64,000 nucleotides of DNA from Sphingomonas sp. FARSPH (GTDB lineage: Bacteria > Pseudomonadota > Alphaproteobacteria > Sphingomonadales > Sphingomonadaceae), in NCBI RefSeq assembly GCF_003355005.1, contig NZ_CP029985.1, positions 744,001 to 808,000 of the forward strand, written 5' to 3'. The notes under the pieces are model-generated. The model was not told the origin of the DNA and did not search any database. It saw nothing but the letters and a program-made list of their open reading frames with translations. Within the stretch, counting starts at the first letter, position 1, and each line of letters starts with the position of its first letter. The position numbers and the translations under genes were made by a program. This document shows, in pieces, positions 29,808 to 39,743 of this stretch.

Positions 29808-31828
29808 GCCGCCGCCTCCCATGCGCCCGCCGCGGGCAAGGTGACGGTGAAACAACTGCCCTCGCCCTCGCGGCTGGTGACCGCGATCGTGCCGTCCATC
29901 GCCGCGGCGAGCTGGCGCGCCTCATACGCGCCGATGCCGAACCCACCCGGCTTGGACGAGGCGAAGGGGCGGAACAGGCCGTCGCGCACGAAGGCAGGGC
30001 TCATCCCGCATCCCCGGTCGGCGACGGCGATCGTCACGCGGCCCTGGTCTTCGGCGACCGTGATCGTCACGGGCGCGTCCGCGGCGCTCGCCTCGACCGC
30101 ATTTTGGACGAGATGGTCGAGCAGTTGCTCGAGCCGGGCCGGATGCGCGCGCGCGACGCCGCGCCCGCGCGCCTCGACCGGATGCTGCGCGCGGCGGCGC
30201 TGGACGATGCGCGCCGCCAGCGCGCCGGCATCGACCGGCTGGGCGGGTTCGGGCGGCGTCAGGTGATGCTGCGACAGGCGGGACAGAAGCGCGTTCATGC
30301 GGGCGGCAGAATCCTGAAGCGTCGCGATCATGTCGGCGCGGAAGGCGGGATTGTCGGCATGCCGTTCGGCGTTGCGCGCGACCAGACTGACGCCGCTGAC
30401 CAGATTTTTGATGTCATGCAGGATGAACGCGAAGCGCCGATTGAACTCGTCGAACCGTGCCGCCTCGGCCAGCGCAGCGTGCGCGCGTTCTTCCGCCAGA
30501 TAGCCGGCCGCCTGCCGTCCGGCGATGCGCAACAGGTCGAGATCCTCCCAGTCTAGCGCTCGGTCGACGGGCGGGCGGGCGAGCAGGACCGCACCGACCA
30601 GTTCGCGCCCGTGGAGCAGCGGCACGAGCGCCCAGGCGTCGGCGCAGGCCCGCATCCAGTCGGGAACGACGCCGCGTTCCTCGGCGGGCGCATCGCCGCT
30701 GCGAATCTGATCGAGCGCGACGATGCGTTCACTCGCGCACAGATAGTCCGCAAGCGCAGCGTCTGCGTCGCCCGCGACGGTCCAGTTCCACGCCATCTCC
30801 TGCGCCAGCGCTTCTCCCGTCACGACGAGCAGCAGGCCGCCGGGCGAATCGGTGAGATCGGCGAGCGCGCGCACCACGCGCCGGCCGAGCGGCTCGCCGC
30901 CCGGATCGCCGAGCCGCGCGGCGAAGCGCTGCCACGCGACGCGATAATCGTAACGGTGGCGGAAAAAGTGCTTGGCGAGCTTCACCTTCGCCCAGCCGCG
31001 CAGCCAGGGCGCCGACAGGATCGTACCGAGCGCGGCGGTGGCGCCGCAGATGATCGCGGTTTCCACGATCCGGGCGTGTCGCCCCGCAAAGCCATCCGCG
31101 ACGTGGATGAGCGCTGCGGTGAGAGCGACGTAGAGAACGACCGCGAAACCCGACAACAGCCGCAGCGCGCCGCCGTGCGACACCGCCAGCGTCCGTTCGC
31201 TGGCGAGCGCGACGGGCAGCATCAGCGCCGCCACCGCGACCATCGCGAAACCGCGAAGCGCGACCATGCCGTCCAGCCAGCTTTCCGCGCCGGTGGCAAC
31301 GACGCCGAGCGACAGGTCCAACGTCCACATGCCCACGAGCCCGACGACGAGCAGCATCGGCGTCGCGCGCGTCCGCGCCGCGACCTTCGTCGCATATTGG
31401 TGGACGAGCATCAGGCCGAGCAGGGCACCCAGCGTGCGCGCGGCGAGCCACACGCCCTGCACCGCCGCCGCGACATCGGCATCGAGCGGCAAGGTGGTGA
31501 GCAGGGCGAGGACGACGACGCCGACATTGACTCCGGCCGCAACCAGGTAGAGCGCGGTGAGCGCGACGTTGCCGGCGCGCGCGCGGCGCACCAATTGCCA
31601 CAGCAGAGCGAGCCAGGCGACATTGCGCAGGCTTTCGGCGAGTGTCGTCACTGGCGCGTGCGCCGCGATCCCCGCGACCGCGAGCGCCCAGCAGGCGGTC
31701 AGGCCGAGCGCGACGGCGAGCCCGATCCGCACGGCGAGCGCGGCCGGCCCACGCGCCACCGCCACCGCGAGCAGCCCGAAGGCGAGCGCCGCGATCGCAT
31801 GGCCCCACAGGATCAGCGCGAACGTCAT
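29804..31828 (-). CDS. prsK: Membrane sensor histidine kinase PrsK
   Basis: 674 residues. About nine or ten N-terminal membrane segments (from FALILWGHAIAALAFGLLAV to about residue 265), a GAF-type domain (residues ~300-440), then the kinase: H-box ILHDIKNLVSGVSLVARNAE, N-box LDHLVQNAVEAS, G1 VADRGCGMSPAFV, FRPFASSKPGGFGIGAYEA, G2 SREGEGSCFTVTLP. This layout is that of the PEP-CTERM-system kinase PrsK. Partner of PrsR, overlapping it by 4 bp. Starts 4 bp after the sugar-transferase gene. Signal sensed unknown. Confidence 0.93.
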   Translation of the reverse strand: MTFALILWGHAIAALAFGLLAVAVARGPAALAVRIGLAVALGLTACWALAVAGIAAHAPVTTLAESLRNVAWLALLWQLVRRARAGNVALTALYLVAAGVNVGVVVLALLTTLPLDADVAAAVQGVWLAARTLGALLGLMLVHQYATKVAARTRATPMLLVVGLVGMWTLDLSLGVVATGAESWLDGMVALRGFAMVAVAALMLPVALASERTLAVSHGGALRLLSGFAVVLYVALTAALIHVADGFAGRHARIVETAIICGATAALGTILSAPWLRGWAKVKLAKHFFRHRYDYRVAWQRFAARLGDPGGEPLGRRVVRALADLTDSPGGLLLVVTGEALAQEMAWNWTVAGDADAALADYLCASERIVALDQIRSGDAPAEERGVVPDWMRACADAWALVPLLHGRELVGAVLLARPPVDRALDWEDLDLLRIAGRQAAGYLAEERAHAALAEAARFDEFNRRFAFILHDIKNLVSGVSLVARNAERHADNPAFRADMIATLQDSAARMNALLSRLSQHHLTPPEPAQPVDAGALAARIVQRRRAQHPVEARGRGVARAHPARLEQLLDHLVQNAVEASAADAPVTITVAEDQGRVTIAVADRGCGMSPAFVRDGLFRPFASSKPGGFGIGAYEARQLAAAMDGTIAVTSREGEGSCFTVTLPAAGAWEAAA

Positions 31829-31832
31829 CGCC

Positions 31833-33221
31833 TCAGCGCGCGCCCGTCGGCCACAACACGACGCGCAACGTCTGGAGCAGGATCAGCAGGTCGAGGAAGG
31901 GCGAGTAGTTCTTGGCATAATACAGGTCGTATTCGAGCTTGTGCCGCGCATCCTCGATCGACGCGCCATAGGGGTAATTGATCTGCGCCCAGCCGGTGAT
32001 CCCCGGTTTCACCATATGCCGTTCGGCATAAAAGGGCAGCTGTTCCTCGAGCTGCGCGACGAACTGCGGGCGTTCGGGACGCGGGCCGACGAAGCTCATC
32101 TCGCCTTTCAGCACCGTCCAGGTCTGCGGCAATTCGTCGATGCGCACCTTGCGGATGAAGCGGCCGATGCGCGTGATGCGCGGATCGTCCTTTTCCGCCC
32201 ATACCGCTTGGCCGGCGACTTCGGCATCCTGGCGCATCGAGCGCAACTTCAGGATCTCGAACGGCTGGTTGTACAGCCCGACGCGCCGCTGGCGGTAAAA
32301 GGCGGGGCCGCGCGATTCGAGCTTGATCGCGACCGCGGCGGCGACGATCACCGGCAGTGTCAGCACGAGCAGCAACAGGCTGGCGGCGACGTCGAACGCG
32401 CGCTTGACGACGCCCGACACCATCCGTCCCGACGAGAAGCCGTCGGAAAAGATCAGCCACGATGGATTGACCGAATTGAGATCGATGCGCCCCGTCTCGC
32501 GCTCGAGGAAGGTCGAAATCTCGCTGACCGCGACGCCCGTGGTGCGCACGCGCAGCAGATCCTTGAGCGGGAGCGCGTTGCGCCGTTCCTCGAGCGCCAG
32601 CACGACCTCGGTCGCATTGCGGTCGATGACGTGCGCGGCAAGGTTGGGGATGTCGCCGCGCGGGATCGCATCGTCGACCGCCACGCCCGGCTCGCCCATC
32701 GCGACATAGCCCGCGACGACGACATTGGAGCCGGGGCGCGCGGCGAGCGCGCCGATCCGCGCCGCACGCTGGCCCGCCCCAAGGACGATGATCCGCCGCT
32801 TGAACGTGTCGCTGCCCAGTGTCCGCCCGAGCAGGGCGCGAACCGCGAGCAGCAGGACGATCGCGATGATCATCGCGTAGAACAGGTTCGACCGCCACAA
32901 GGTGAGCGCGGGGACGAGGAAGAAGATCAGCGACAGGAACAGCACGCCGAGCGCGATCGCCACCGCCAGCCGCGCCGCGGCGAAGCGCAGCGACAGGAAG
33001 GAGGCGACGCCATAGGCGCCGACCGAGACGAGCGCGATCTGCAGCGCCGCGACGAAGCTGAGCAATTGTGGAATGCGCGTCGCGATCGATCCGGGCGCCA
33101 TCGCGATCTGGTGCGCGCGGATGACCCACCCCGCCTCCGCCGCGACGAACAGCAGCACCGCGTCGACCAAGCCGAGCAGCAGCACGGCTTGGGGAATATA
33201 ATGTTTGAACAGTCGGATCAT
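31833..33221 (-). CDS. Initiating sugar transferase of XrtA/PEP-CTERM type
   Basis: 462 residues. Four N-terminal membrane helices, a cytoplasmic Rossmann-like part (RIIVLGAGQRAARIGALAA), a fifth helix (AASLLLLVLTLPVIVAAAVA) and the C-terminal bacterial sugar transferase domain: FYRQRRVGLYNQPFEILKL, GRFIRKVRIDELPQ, MSFVGPRPERPQF, KPGITGWAQINYPYG. Transfers a sugar-1-phosphate to undecaprenyl phosphate, starting exopolysaccharide repeat units. From memory closest to the EpsB-like transferase group of exosortase A loci. ATG 33221 has AAGGGGA 7 nt upstream. First gene of the prsKRT operon; divergent from manC. Confidence 0.92.
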   Translation of the reverse strand: MIRLFKHYIPQAVLLLGLVDAVLLFVAAEAGWVIRAHQIAMAPGSIATRIPQLLSFVAALQIALVSVGAYGVASFLSLRFAAARLAVAIALGVLFLSLIFFLVPALTLWRSNLFYAMIIAIVLLLAVRALLGRTLGSDTFKRRIIVLGAGQRAARIGALAARPGSNVVVAGYVAMGEPGVAVDDAIPRGDIPNLAAHVIDRNATEVVLALEERRNALPLKDLLRVRTTGVAVSEISTFLERETGRIDLNSVNPSWLIFSDGFSSGRMVSGVVKRAFDVAASLLLLVLTLPVIVAAAVAIKLESRGPAFYRQRRVGLYNQPFEILKLRSMRQDAEVAGQAVWAEKDDPRITRIGRFIRKVRIDELPQTWTVLKGEMSFVGPRPERPQFVAQLEEQLPFYAERHMVKPGITGWAQINYPYGASIEDARHKLEYDLYYAKNYSPFLDLLILLQTLRVVLWPTGAR

Positions 33222-33420
33222 CGACCGATCCCCTTCATCGGCAGCCCCGCGGGCCTTGATGTAAGATTTTCCGACACGCAACCCGATTGACAGCGAAAGA
33301 CAAAGATTTGCTGAACATCGCGCCGCGGCACCGGTGCCGGGAACAGGATCGCATCGATGGTTGTTTCGGTTTCGCATCTGTTTCGCTAGAGATGCGCCTC
33401 CCAGGGAGACCATAACCTTT

Positions 33421-34479
33421 ATGACTATCGTACCCGTGATCCTCTCCGGAGGATCGGGCACTCGCCTGTGGCCGATGTCGCGCCCGGAAATGCCCAAGCA
33501 GCTGCTCGCCCTGACGGCGGAAGAGACGATGCTGCAGCTGACCGCGAAACGGGCGCATGGCGAGGGATTCGCCGCGCCGATCGTCGTCGCCAATGCCGCG
33601 CACGCCCGCGACATCGAAGCGCAGCTCGAAGCCGCCGGCGTCAAGCCGCAGGCGGTGATCCTGGAGCCCGCCGCGCGCAACACCGCGCCCGCCATTGCGC
33701 TCGGTGCGCTGGCGGCTGAGGGCGAGGATGCGCTGCTGGTGATGCCGTCAGACCATGTCATTCACGACGTCGCCGCCTTTCACGCCGCGATCGAGGCGGC
33801 GATGCCGCTGGTCGCGGAAGGGTGGCTGGTGACGTTCGGCATCACGCCCGATGCGCCCGAGACGGGCTATGGCTGGATCCAGGTCGGCGACGAGGTCGGC
33901 CACGGCGTGCACCGCGTCGCGCGCTTCGTCGAGAAGCCGCCGCGCGACCGTGCCGAGGCGATGCTGGCGAGCGGCGACCATGCGTGGAACGGCGGCATCT
34001 TCCTGTTCCGCGCCGACATCTTCCTGGGCGAACTCAGCCAGCATGCTCCCGCGATGCTCGACGCCGCCAGGGATGCGATGGACAAAGCGAAGCGCGAGCG
34101 GATGTGCGTGTGGCCCGATGCGGACGCCTTCGCCGCCTCGCCGTCCGATTCGATCGACTATGCGGTGATGGAAAAGGCGAAGCGCGTCGCGGTCGTCCCC
34201 GTCGCGATGGGGTGGAGCGATGTCGGCAGCTGGGACGCGCTGCACGCGATCAGCGAGGCGGACGCGAACGGCAACGTCCATCGCGGCGAGGTGCTGGCGA
34301 TCGACACGAAGAACTGCCTGCTGCGCTCCGACGGCCTGCGCATCGCGGCAGTCGGCGTCGAGGATTTGATCGTCGTCGCGAGCGGCAACGACGTCCTCGT
34401 CCTGCCGCGCGGCCGCAGCCAGGAGGTCAAGAAGTTGATCGAGGCGATGAAGCAGCGGGACACGCCCGCGGCAGGATGA
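33421..34479 (+). CDS. manC: Mannose-1-phosphate guanylyltransferase
   Basis: 352 residues, single-domain GDP-mannose pyrophosphorylase without the C-terminal isomerase domain of AlgA-type enzymes. Signature VILSGGSGTRLWPMSRPEMP at the N-terminus, LVMPSDHVI, ETGYGWIQVG, second signature RFVEKPP, WNGGIFLF, and WSDVGSWDAL. Makes GDP-mannose for exopolysaccharide or glycoconjugates. ATG 33421 with AGGGAG about 12 nt upstream. Divergent from the sugar-transferase operon across a 199-bp gap that contains a GGCACCGGTGCC palindrome (33327) but no gene. Its 3' end overlaps the convergent membrane-protein gene by 53 bp. Confidence 0.96.
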   Translation: MTIVPVILSGGSGTRLWPMSRPEMPKQLLALTAEETMLQLTAKRAHGEGFAAPIVVANAAHARDIEAQLEAAGVKPQAVILEPAARNTAPAIALGALAAEGEDALLVMPSDHVIHDVAAFHAAIEAAMPLVAEGWLVTFGITPDAPETGYGWIQVGDEVGHGVHRVARFVEKPPRDRAEAMLASGDHAWNGGIFLFRADIFLGELSQHAPAMLDAARDAMDKAKRERMCVWPDADAFAASPSDSIDYAVMEKAKRVAVVPVAMGWSDVGSWDALHAISEADANGNVHRGEVLAIDTKNCLLRSDGLRIAAVGVEDLIVVASGNDVLVLPRGRSQEVKKLIEAMKQRDTPAAG

Positions 34480-36046
34480 CCCGCACGCCGTCGAGCGTCG
34501 TCACCCCGACGCCCGGCGGCGCAGACTCCGCGGCGAGCAGGACGTAGAACCGGCCACACGGCAGACGTCCGGCGCGGAACGCGGCCAGATCGCGCGCCGC
34601 GCGCACCTGCGTCGCGATCGAGGTACGGGCCGCATAGACGGCACGCACCGGCTTGCCCGCGGAGACTGCGCGCCAGGCGACCTCCTGGAACAGCTGAAGG
34701 TCGCGCGTCGGGTCGGCGGGCAGCACCGCGATGTCGCGCGCGCCGTCGATTGCCACCCCCCATCGCGGGTCGCGGGTGCGGATGAAGCTTTCGGTCCCGC
34801 CGTCGCTCAGCGTTCGCAGCGCGGTGACCATGCCCGACAAGTCCGCGAGCTGGAGCACAAGCGAGGCGACGAGCACCGGCCCGGCGCGTCGCCCCAACCG
34901 GCAGGTCGCAATGATGCCGGCCAGCACCAGCGCATAGGCGACGGGCCAGAACAGCCGCCCGGACGCCCGGACCATGTCGAGCAACGGCGCGACGATCGGC
35001 GGCAGCGCGAACCGCGGCAGGCGGTGACCGGCAACATCGGGATAATTGCTGATCGCGAGCAGGGTCAGCGCGGCGAAGGCCGGCGCGAGCCGTAGCAGCC
35101 GCCGGTGCAGATCGCGCTCGGCCGCGCCACGCGGGTCCCGGACAGCGACCACCACGGCGACGGCGAGCATCGCGAGCAGCCCGGCGCCGAGATACTGGAA
35201 CCCCTCGAACCCACGCCCCTCGCGCTGGGCGACGGCGGGGAGCAGCATCGAGAAGGACGCGTTGCCGGGATTGACCAATGCATCCAGCGGCATCGCGAAG
35301 GCACCGTAATTGCCCGCCAGCGCGTAATGCCCACCCGCACCCATCCACCAGGCGAGCCCCGCGACCATCGCCAGTGCGGCGACGACGCCCGCCGCGATCC
35401 GCCCCCGTGCCCTGCCTTGCGCCGCAACACCGCGCGCCAGCGTCGCACATGCCCACAACGCGCCGACCATGACGAGCAGATAGCTGTGCACCAGCGCGGT
35501 CACCGCCAGCAGCGGCAGCCACCAGCGCGCGTGCCCGCGCCGCGGTTCGAGATGCAGCCACAGCGCCGCCAGGATCAGCCAGTGCGCGAACAGATTGGCG
35601 TGGACGATCCGGTTGAACAAAGTCGGCAGCAGGCAGAGCAGCGCCGTCCCCGCCCATAACGCCAGCCCGCCCGGCGCATGGCGGCGCAACAGCGCGTGCG
35701 CGAACCAGGCCTGCAGCGCGAGGCAGAGCAGGAACCACCATCCGACGAACTGCGCATCCGCGGGCAGCAGCCTCGCAAGCGGATGCGTCAGCAGGCCGAT
35801 CAGCGGGTTGCTGTCGGTGAACAGCAGCGGCACGCCCTCCGGCGCGTTGAGCAATGTCGTGCGCAGGCTCCATCCCGCCGCGGCATCGTGCAGATAGGCG
35901 TGCAGGCCGAGCGCATTCTCGCCATTGTCGCTGCCGCGGATCAGCCAGCCGATGTGCCGCGGATCAAGGATCGCGAGATGGAAGAACAGCGTGAACAGCG
36001 CCGCCGGGATCAGCGCGAACGGCAGGATGGCAAGGGCACGGCGCAC
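34427..36046 (-). CDS. Large polytopic inner-membrane protein, DUF6311-like (copy 2)
   Basis: 539 residues, paralogue of the protein at 8357: shared blocks GWLIRGSDNGENALG, LNAPEGVPLLFTDSNPL, LPADAQFVG, RRHAPGGLALWAG, RASGRLFWPVAYAL, LFQEVAWRAVSAGKPV, GRFYVLL. About 10-11 hydrophobic segments, then a C-terminal soluble tail. The first Met is immediately before the first helix (RRALAILPFALIPAALFTLFF), a much cleaner start than in copy 1. Placed next to manC and the initiating sugar transferase, which hints at a job in polysaccharide or glycolipid export or sugar transfer; that is inference. Confidence 0.88.
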   Translation of the reverse strand: MRRALAILPFALIPAALFTLFFHLAILDPRHIGWLIRGSDNGENALGLHAYLHDAAAGWSLRTTLLNAPEGVPLLFTDSNPLIGLLTHPLARLLPADAQFVGWWFLLCLALQAWFAHALLRRHAPGGLALWAGTALLCLLPTLFNRIVHANLFAHWLILAALWLHLEPRRGHARWWLPLLAVTALVHSYLLVMVGALWACATLARGVAAQGRARGRIAAGVVAALAMVAGLAWWMGAGGHYALAGNYGAFAMPLDALVNPGNASFSMLLPAVAQREGRGFEGFQYLGAGLLAMLAVAVVVAVRDPRGAAERDLHRRLLRLAPAFAALTLLAISNYPDVAGHRLPRFALPPIVAPLLDMVRASGRLFWPVAYALVLAGIIATCRLGRRAGPVLVASLVLQLADLSGMVTALRTLSDGGTESFIRTRDPRWGVAIDGARDIAVLPADPTRDLQLFQEVAWRAVSAGKPVRAVYAARTSIATQVRAARDLAAFRAGRLPCGRFYVLLAAESAPPGVGVTTLDGVRVILPRACPAASSPRSTS

Positions 36047-36093
36047 GCCCAGGACGCTAGCCGCCTTCCGCTTCCGGAATGGTTAACGCCTGA

Positions 36094-36555
36094 TCAGCGC
36101 GTCAGTACCCACGTCCAGAGCCCGGCAAGGCCGAGCAACGCGATCAGCATCTGGCGCGGGCGCAGCGCCGCGAAATAGGCGGGCGCATCGCCATGCAGCG
36201 CCGCCCGCCGGTCGAGCAGCGCGACGAGCGCATAGCCCACCAGCAGCGGGATCAGCGCGAGCACCGGCGGCGCGATGACGAGCGACAGGCCGGCGAGGAC
36301 GAAATAGCCCAGGCTGCTGGCGATCGATGCCGCCTTCGATGCCGCGGGAAAGCCGAAACCGAACCCCCGCCGCACCCCGGCGATGAAGATCAGGATCATC
36401 GCCGCCCACAATATCCCCAGCTGTAGCGACCAGAGCGGCCATGGCGGCGGCAGCACCCACACGCCGATCGCGGCGGCAAGCGTCGGCAGCATTGGTCCAT
36501 AGCCGAGCACGAGGCTGTCGGCGGGTGGAGCTTGGCGGGTGGCGTCGTGGCTCAT
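36094..36555 (-). CDS. DUF3429 family membrane protein
   Basis: 153 residues from ATG 36555 (MSHDATRQAPPADS). Five hydrophobic segments, with the family traits GYGPMLPTLAAAIGVW, LGILWAAMILIFIAGVRRG and FVLAGLSLVIAPPVLALIPL. DUF3429 proteins are small inner-membrane proteins without an assigned function. Located 47 bp downstream of the DUF6311-like gene start region on the same strand but upstream in transcription order, so the two may be co-transcribed. Confidence 0.85.
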   Translation of the reverse strand: MSHDATRQAPPADSLVLGYGPMLPTLAAAIGVWVLPPPWPLWSLQLGILWAAMILIFIAGVRRGFGFGFPAASKAASIASSLGYFVLAGLSLVIAPPVLALIPLLVGYALVALLDRRAALHGDAPAYFAALRPRQMLIALLGLAGLWTWVLTR

Positions 36556-36677
36556 CGCGTGCGGTAACGTCGGGGATGAGGAGCGGGTTGCCGCTGCCCT
36601 TCGCGGCAAAACGGGGCATGCCGCCCGCCCGGTCGCCACGTCCGCGAAGCTGGAGCAGGATAACGGCGATTCGATTC

Positions 36678-36752
36678 GTCATTGCGAGCACAGCGAAGCA
36701 TTCCAGAGCCGGACCAGGACGCCCTGGAATGCTTCGCTGCGCGCGCAATGAC
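36678..36752. repeat. Inverted-repeat element (GTCATTGCGAGC type)
   Basis: GTCATTGCGAGCACAGCGAA and its partner in reverse (TTCGCTGC...GCAATGAC), with the internal GCATTCCAG / CTGGAATGC also paired. One near-complete hairpin of about 75 nt; a short relative is at 54581. It occupies the gap between the DUF3429 gene and the groEL 3' end; the remainder of 36556-36861 shows no gene. Confidence 0.8.
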
Positions 36753-36861
36753 GCGCTTGGTCGGATTTGCGGTCATCCCGTTTCGGGCGATGATCGAACC
36801 TACGCCGCGACATCATGGCCGGATCACGCGCCCGGGCTCAGATCACGAAAAAGGGATTACG

Positions 36862-36898
36862 AAAAAAGGGCCGGCGGATCGCTCCGTCGGCCCCTTTT
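36862..36898 (-). terminator. Terminator-like hairpin downstream of groEL
   Basis: AAAAAAGGGCCGGCGGA / TCCGTCGGCCCCTTTT: GC stem with A-tract and T-tract on the two sides, so it could terminate in both directions. About 125 bp past the groEL stop; the nearest transcript it can serve is groESL (minus strand). Confidence 0.7.
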
Positions 36899-36911
36899 CT
36901 CTGGCTCGGCG

Positions 36912-38691
<1,780 letters not shown>

Positions 38692-38743
38692 TCAAAAGTC
38701 GCACCCTTTGCATGCATGCGCCGGGTGGTTGGCGAAGGCTGGA

Positions 38744-39031
38744 TCAGCCGACGATCCCGAGGATGTCGGATTCCTTCATGATGAGGAGATCCTCACCGTC
38801 GACCTTGACCTCGGTGCCCGACCACTTGCCGAACAGGATGCGGTCGCCGGCCTTGACGTCGAGCGGCGACACTTCGCCCTTCTCGTTCTTGGCACCGGCG
38901 CCGGCGGCGACCACTTCGCCTTCCTGCGGCTTTTCCTTGGCGGTGTCGGGAATGATGATCCCGCCTGCGGTCTTCTCCTCGGCCTCGACGCGGCGAACGA
39001 GGACGCGGTCGTGCAACGGACGGAAGTTCAT
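38744..39031 (-). CDS. groS: Co-chaperonin GroES
   Basis: 95 residues from ATG 39031 ([20 protein letters not shown]), the lid heptamer of GroEL. Mobile loop region [43 protein letters not shown]-terminus. The frame is open to 39061 but that leader contains no conserved sequence and would start within the 5' UTR next to CIRCE. AGAGGG lies a few bases upstream of the chosen ATG. Confidence 0.98.
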   Translation of the reverse strand: MNFRPLHDRVLVRRVEAEEKTAGGIIIPDTAKEKPQEGEVVAAGAGAKNEKGEVSPLDVKAGDRILFGKWSGTEVKVDGEDLLIMKESDILGIVG

Positions 39032-39066
39032 TGCGGATACCCTCTTTAGGTTGTGTGACACTTTTC

Positions 39067-39091
39067 TGGCACTCCCATGAGGCGAGTGCCA
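39067..39091 (-). promoter_or_regulatory. CIRCE operator (HrcA binding site)
   Basis: TGGCACTC-N9-GAGTGCCA, a perfect 8-bp inverted repeat with the 9-nt spacer of the CIRCE consensus (TTAGCACTC-N9-GAGTGCTAA). It lies 35 bp before the groES ATG and just after the predicted -10, so groESL is expected to be repressed by HrcA and induced by heat. hrcA itself is not in the window. Confidence 0.95.
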
Positions 39092-39100
39092 ACGGAGGCG

Positions 39101-39129
39101 GATATGTGCCCGCCCATGGGAGAGGTCAA
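39101..39129 (-). promoter_or_regulatory. Predicted sigma-70 promoter of groESL
   Basis: On the minus strand TTGACC (39129-39124), 17-nt spacer, CATATC (39106-39101). The start site would fall at about 39093-39095, at the edge of the CIRCE element, the usual arrangement. The remainder of the gap up to 39303 shows no gene. Confidence 0.6.
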
Positions 39130-39303
39130 GAGAGTCGGCGGCCCAATTTTTCGTCTGCGGGTCGACCCGTCGCAGCGATCGCCTCGGTCCGTCGCACGCC
39201 GCAGCGCAGCAAGAAAACGTAACGCCAAAATCATGGAGCGTTGCGACGCTTCGCCTATTTCACCCCCTGCACGATCCGTAACCGCAACGACAAGGGTGAA
39301 CCG

Positions 39304-39513
39304 ATGAACCGCAACGACAACGAGACGCGCGACCGTCGCAGCACGCCGTCCGATCGCCAGCCCAACTGGACGTCGGCGCTCGTGCTCGCCTTCGGGCTGC
39401 TGGCGCTCGCCTTCCTCGTCGCGATCGACCGGCCCGGCTGGTGGCAGATCAAGCCGGCGACGGGCACGGCGGCGGCGATGTCCTATGCCGCGGAGAAGCC
39501 GTCGCGCGGGTGA
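39304..39513 (+). CDS. Small single-pass membrane protein, function unknown
   Basis: 69 residues from ATG 39304 (MNRNDNETRDRRSTPSDRQP), with one hydrophobic segment (ALVLAFGLLALAFLVAID) and a C-terminal tail. AAGGGTGAACCG upstream gives an RBS. N-in/C-out topology expected from the charged N-terminus. Followed by a repeat element, so likely monocistronic. No family recognised. Confidence 0.65.
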   Translation: MNRNDNETRDRRSTPSDRQPNWTSALVLAFGLLALAFLVAIDRPGWWQIKPATGTAAAMSYAAEKPSRG

Positions 39514-39524
39514 CCCTTCAATAT

Positions 39525-39649
39525 CCTCCCCGCCTGCTGAGAGGCGGACCAGCGAAGCTGGTGGAGGGGACCTCCAATAGCGCTGCCTTGTGGGGAGAGC
39601 CCCCTCCACCACGCCTTCGGCGCGGTCCCCCTCACTTTGCAAGGGAGGA
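39525..39649. repeat. Repeat element (CCTCCCC...GGGGAGG type)
   Basis: CCTCCCCGCC...AAGCTGGTGGAGGGGACC and CCCCTCCACCACGCCTTCGG...AGGGAGGA: paired arms around 25 bp of unpaired sequence. Similar CCCTC/GAGGG elements occur at 46131 (in a gene) and 63893. The segment 39650-39743 up to sppA shows no gene. Confidence 0.7.
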
Positions 39650-39743
39650 CAGCACGGCTTCTGTATTGTCTCGATAATACGGACGATTGCCTCTTGCGTT
39701 GCGCTGCTCTAGCTCTGCGGATCACGAGAGCGAGGAGCATGAC

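Noticed and set aside
33327..33338. GGCACCGGTGCC palindrome in the sugar transferase/manC gap as a sigma-54 promoter
   Set aside because: The GG-N10-GC spacing fits on one strand, but the -12 element lacks TTGC; too weak to call. It may be an operator.
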